Source: Chloroflexota bacterium (GTDB lineage: Bacteria > Chloroflexota > Ktedonobacteria > Ktedonobacterales > JADMIN01). Taken from it: 33,190 bases of DNA. Shown here piece by piece: positions 32,261 to 33,190 of the stretch. Each line of letters begins with the position of its first letter. Position 1 is the first letter of the stretch. The DNA is taken from assembly GCA_021814145.1 (NCBI GenBank), contig JAKAIY010000025.1, forward strand, positions 1-33,190, written 5' to 3'. A program made the translations under genes and the position numbers. The notes under the pieces were generated by a model. That model saw only the letters and a program-made list of their open reading frames with translations, was not told the DNA's origin and searched no databases.

Positions 32261-33190
32261 ATGAGCGGAGCCGAACCAGAAGATCGCGCCACCATGTTCT
32301 GTATCATCGGCGCCGGGTCATCCGGCATTACCGCCGCCAAGAACCTCAGCGAGGCCGGAATCCCCTGCGAGGTGTTCGAGCGCGAGGATGGCGTCGGCGG
32401 CAACTGGTATTACGGGCGGCCCAACAGCAGCGTCTACCGCTCCACGCACCTCATCTCCTCCAAGCCGCTCACCGAATACACCGACTTCCCGATGCCCAAA
32501 GACTATCCCGATTACCCCAGCCACGAACAGGTGCTCGCCTACTTCAAGGCCTACGTCGCCCACTTCGGCCTGGAGCGCTTCATCACCTTCAACACCGAGG
32601 TGACGCGCGTCGAGCCGGTCGGCCCCGACGCCCGGCTGTGGGATGTCACGCTCCACGACCTGCGCGCGGACACAACCGAGACCCGGCGCTATCGTGGCGT
32701 CATCATCTGCAACGGCCACAACTGGCTGCCCAAATACCCCGACTATCCCGGCCAGTTCAGCGGCGAGACCCTGCACTCCTCAGACTACAAGACGCCCGAT
32801 GTCCTGGAGGGCAAGCGCGTGCTGATCGTTGGTGCCGGCAATTCCGGCTGCGACATCGCCGCCGAGTCCGCCACCCATGCCCGCAAGACATTCCTCAGCA
32901 CGCGCCGTGGCTACTACTACATGCCCAAGTTCTTCTTTGGCCGCCCGGTGGACCAGGTGGGCGAGCTGCTGCTCGATCTGGGCGTGCCGCTGGGCCTGCG
33001 CCGCGTCGTTGGCAATATCACCTACCGCGTGGCCGTCGGCGACCTCTCGCGCTATGGCGCCAGGCGGCCCGACCACAAGCTCTTCGAGACGCACCCCATC
33101 GTCAACAACCAGCTTCCCTACTTCATTGCCCACGGCGACGTCATCAGCAAGCCGGACATCCGCGCGCTGGACGGCTCCCGCGTCATCTTC
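32261..33190 (+). CDS. Flavin-containing monooxygenase (partial, 3' end outside window)
   Basis: 310 residues are present, in an open frame to the right edge; AGGGGAG stands 9 bases before the ATG. It has an FAD-binding GAGSSG (17-22), GVGGNWYYG, the FMO signature FSGETLHSSDY (166-176, F-x-G-x3-H-x3-Y/D), and an NADPH-binding VGAGNSG about residue 190. Such enzymes use NADPH and oxygen to add oxygen to N, S or carbonyl substrates (N-oxidation or Baeyer-Villiger type). The C-terminal part, roughly a third, is missing. Its own promoter suggests a single transcription unit; the substrate cannot be told from the sequence. Confidence 0.93.
   Translation, partial: MSGAEPEDRATMFCIIGAGSSGITAAKNLSEAGIPCEVFEREDGVGGNWYYGRPNSSVYRSTHLISSKPLTEYTDFPMPKDYPDYPSHEQVLAYFKAYVAHFGLERFITFNTEVTRVEPVGPDARLWDVTLHDLRADTTETRRYRGVIICNGHNWLPKYPDYPGQFSGETLHSSDYKTPDVLEGKRVLIVGAGNSGCDIAAESATHARKTFLSTRRGYYYMPKFFFGRPVDQVGELLLDLGVPLGLRRVVGNITYRVAVGDLSRYGARRPDHKLFETHPIVNNQLPYFIAHGDVISKPDIRALDGSRVIF

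Overview
The window is high-GC bacterial chromosome with protein-coding genes on both strands, Shine-Dalgarno-led starts and sigma70-like promoters. It has a ParA/ParB pair, a YhaO/YhaN-type nuclease-ATPase pair, an IleRS of the IleRS2 type and a transcription-terminating T-box with an isoleucine specifier. Together these suggest a Gram-positive-related phylum. My best guess is Chloroflexota (Ktedonobacteria/Thermomicrobia-like); this is inference from gene types, not a search result. No tRNA, rRNA, CRISPR array, IS element or consensus parS site was seen.

Left part (1-6127, all minus strand): a coiled-coil ATPase running off the left edge and its Mre11-like nuclease partner; a membrane protein with a proline-rich tail and a possible frameshift; then parB and parA, transcribed parA to parB from a recognisable promoter. 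A stand-alone molybdopterin oxidoreductase (6448-8715, plus) follows.

Middle part (8840-15674, plus): a gamma-glutamyltransferase-family enzyme, an IclR regulator, and a dipeptide-type ABC importer (lipoprotein plus two permeases, no ATPase genes). The first two have strong promoters, each followed by a similar GAAC-N3-GTTC site. This looks like a regulon for uptake and hydrolysis of a gamma-glutamyl or related amide compound. A Bcp peroxiredoxin (minus) and a GT4 glycosyltransferase (plus) follow.

Translation block (17783-22748, minus): a promoter, an isoleucine T-box riboswitch, an AlaX-type editing protein and an IleRS with a GVHH signature in place of HIGH, the swapped form known from mupirocin hyper-resistant IleRS2 enzymes.

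Right part (22831-33190): a large membrane protein of unknown function with disordered flanks; an isolated, apparently intact terminase small/large subunit pair with its own promoter and no other phage genes; a SAM methyltransferase (minus); an Old Yellow Enzyme; a DoxX protein; a secreted protein of unknown function; and the start of a flavin-containing monooxygenase that runs off the right edge. Several long GC-rich hairpins lie between these genes.
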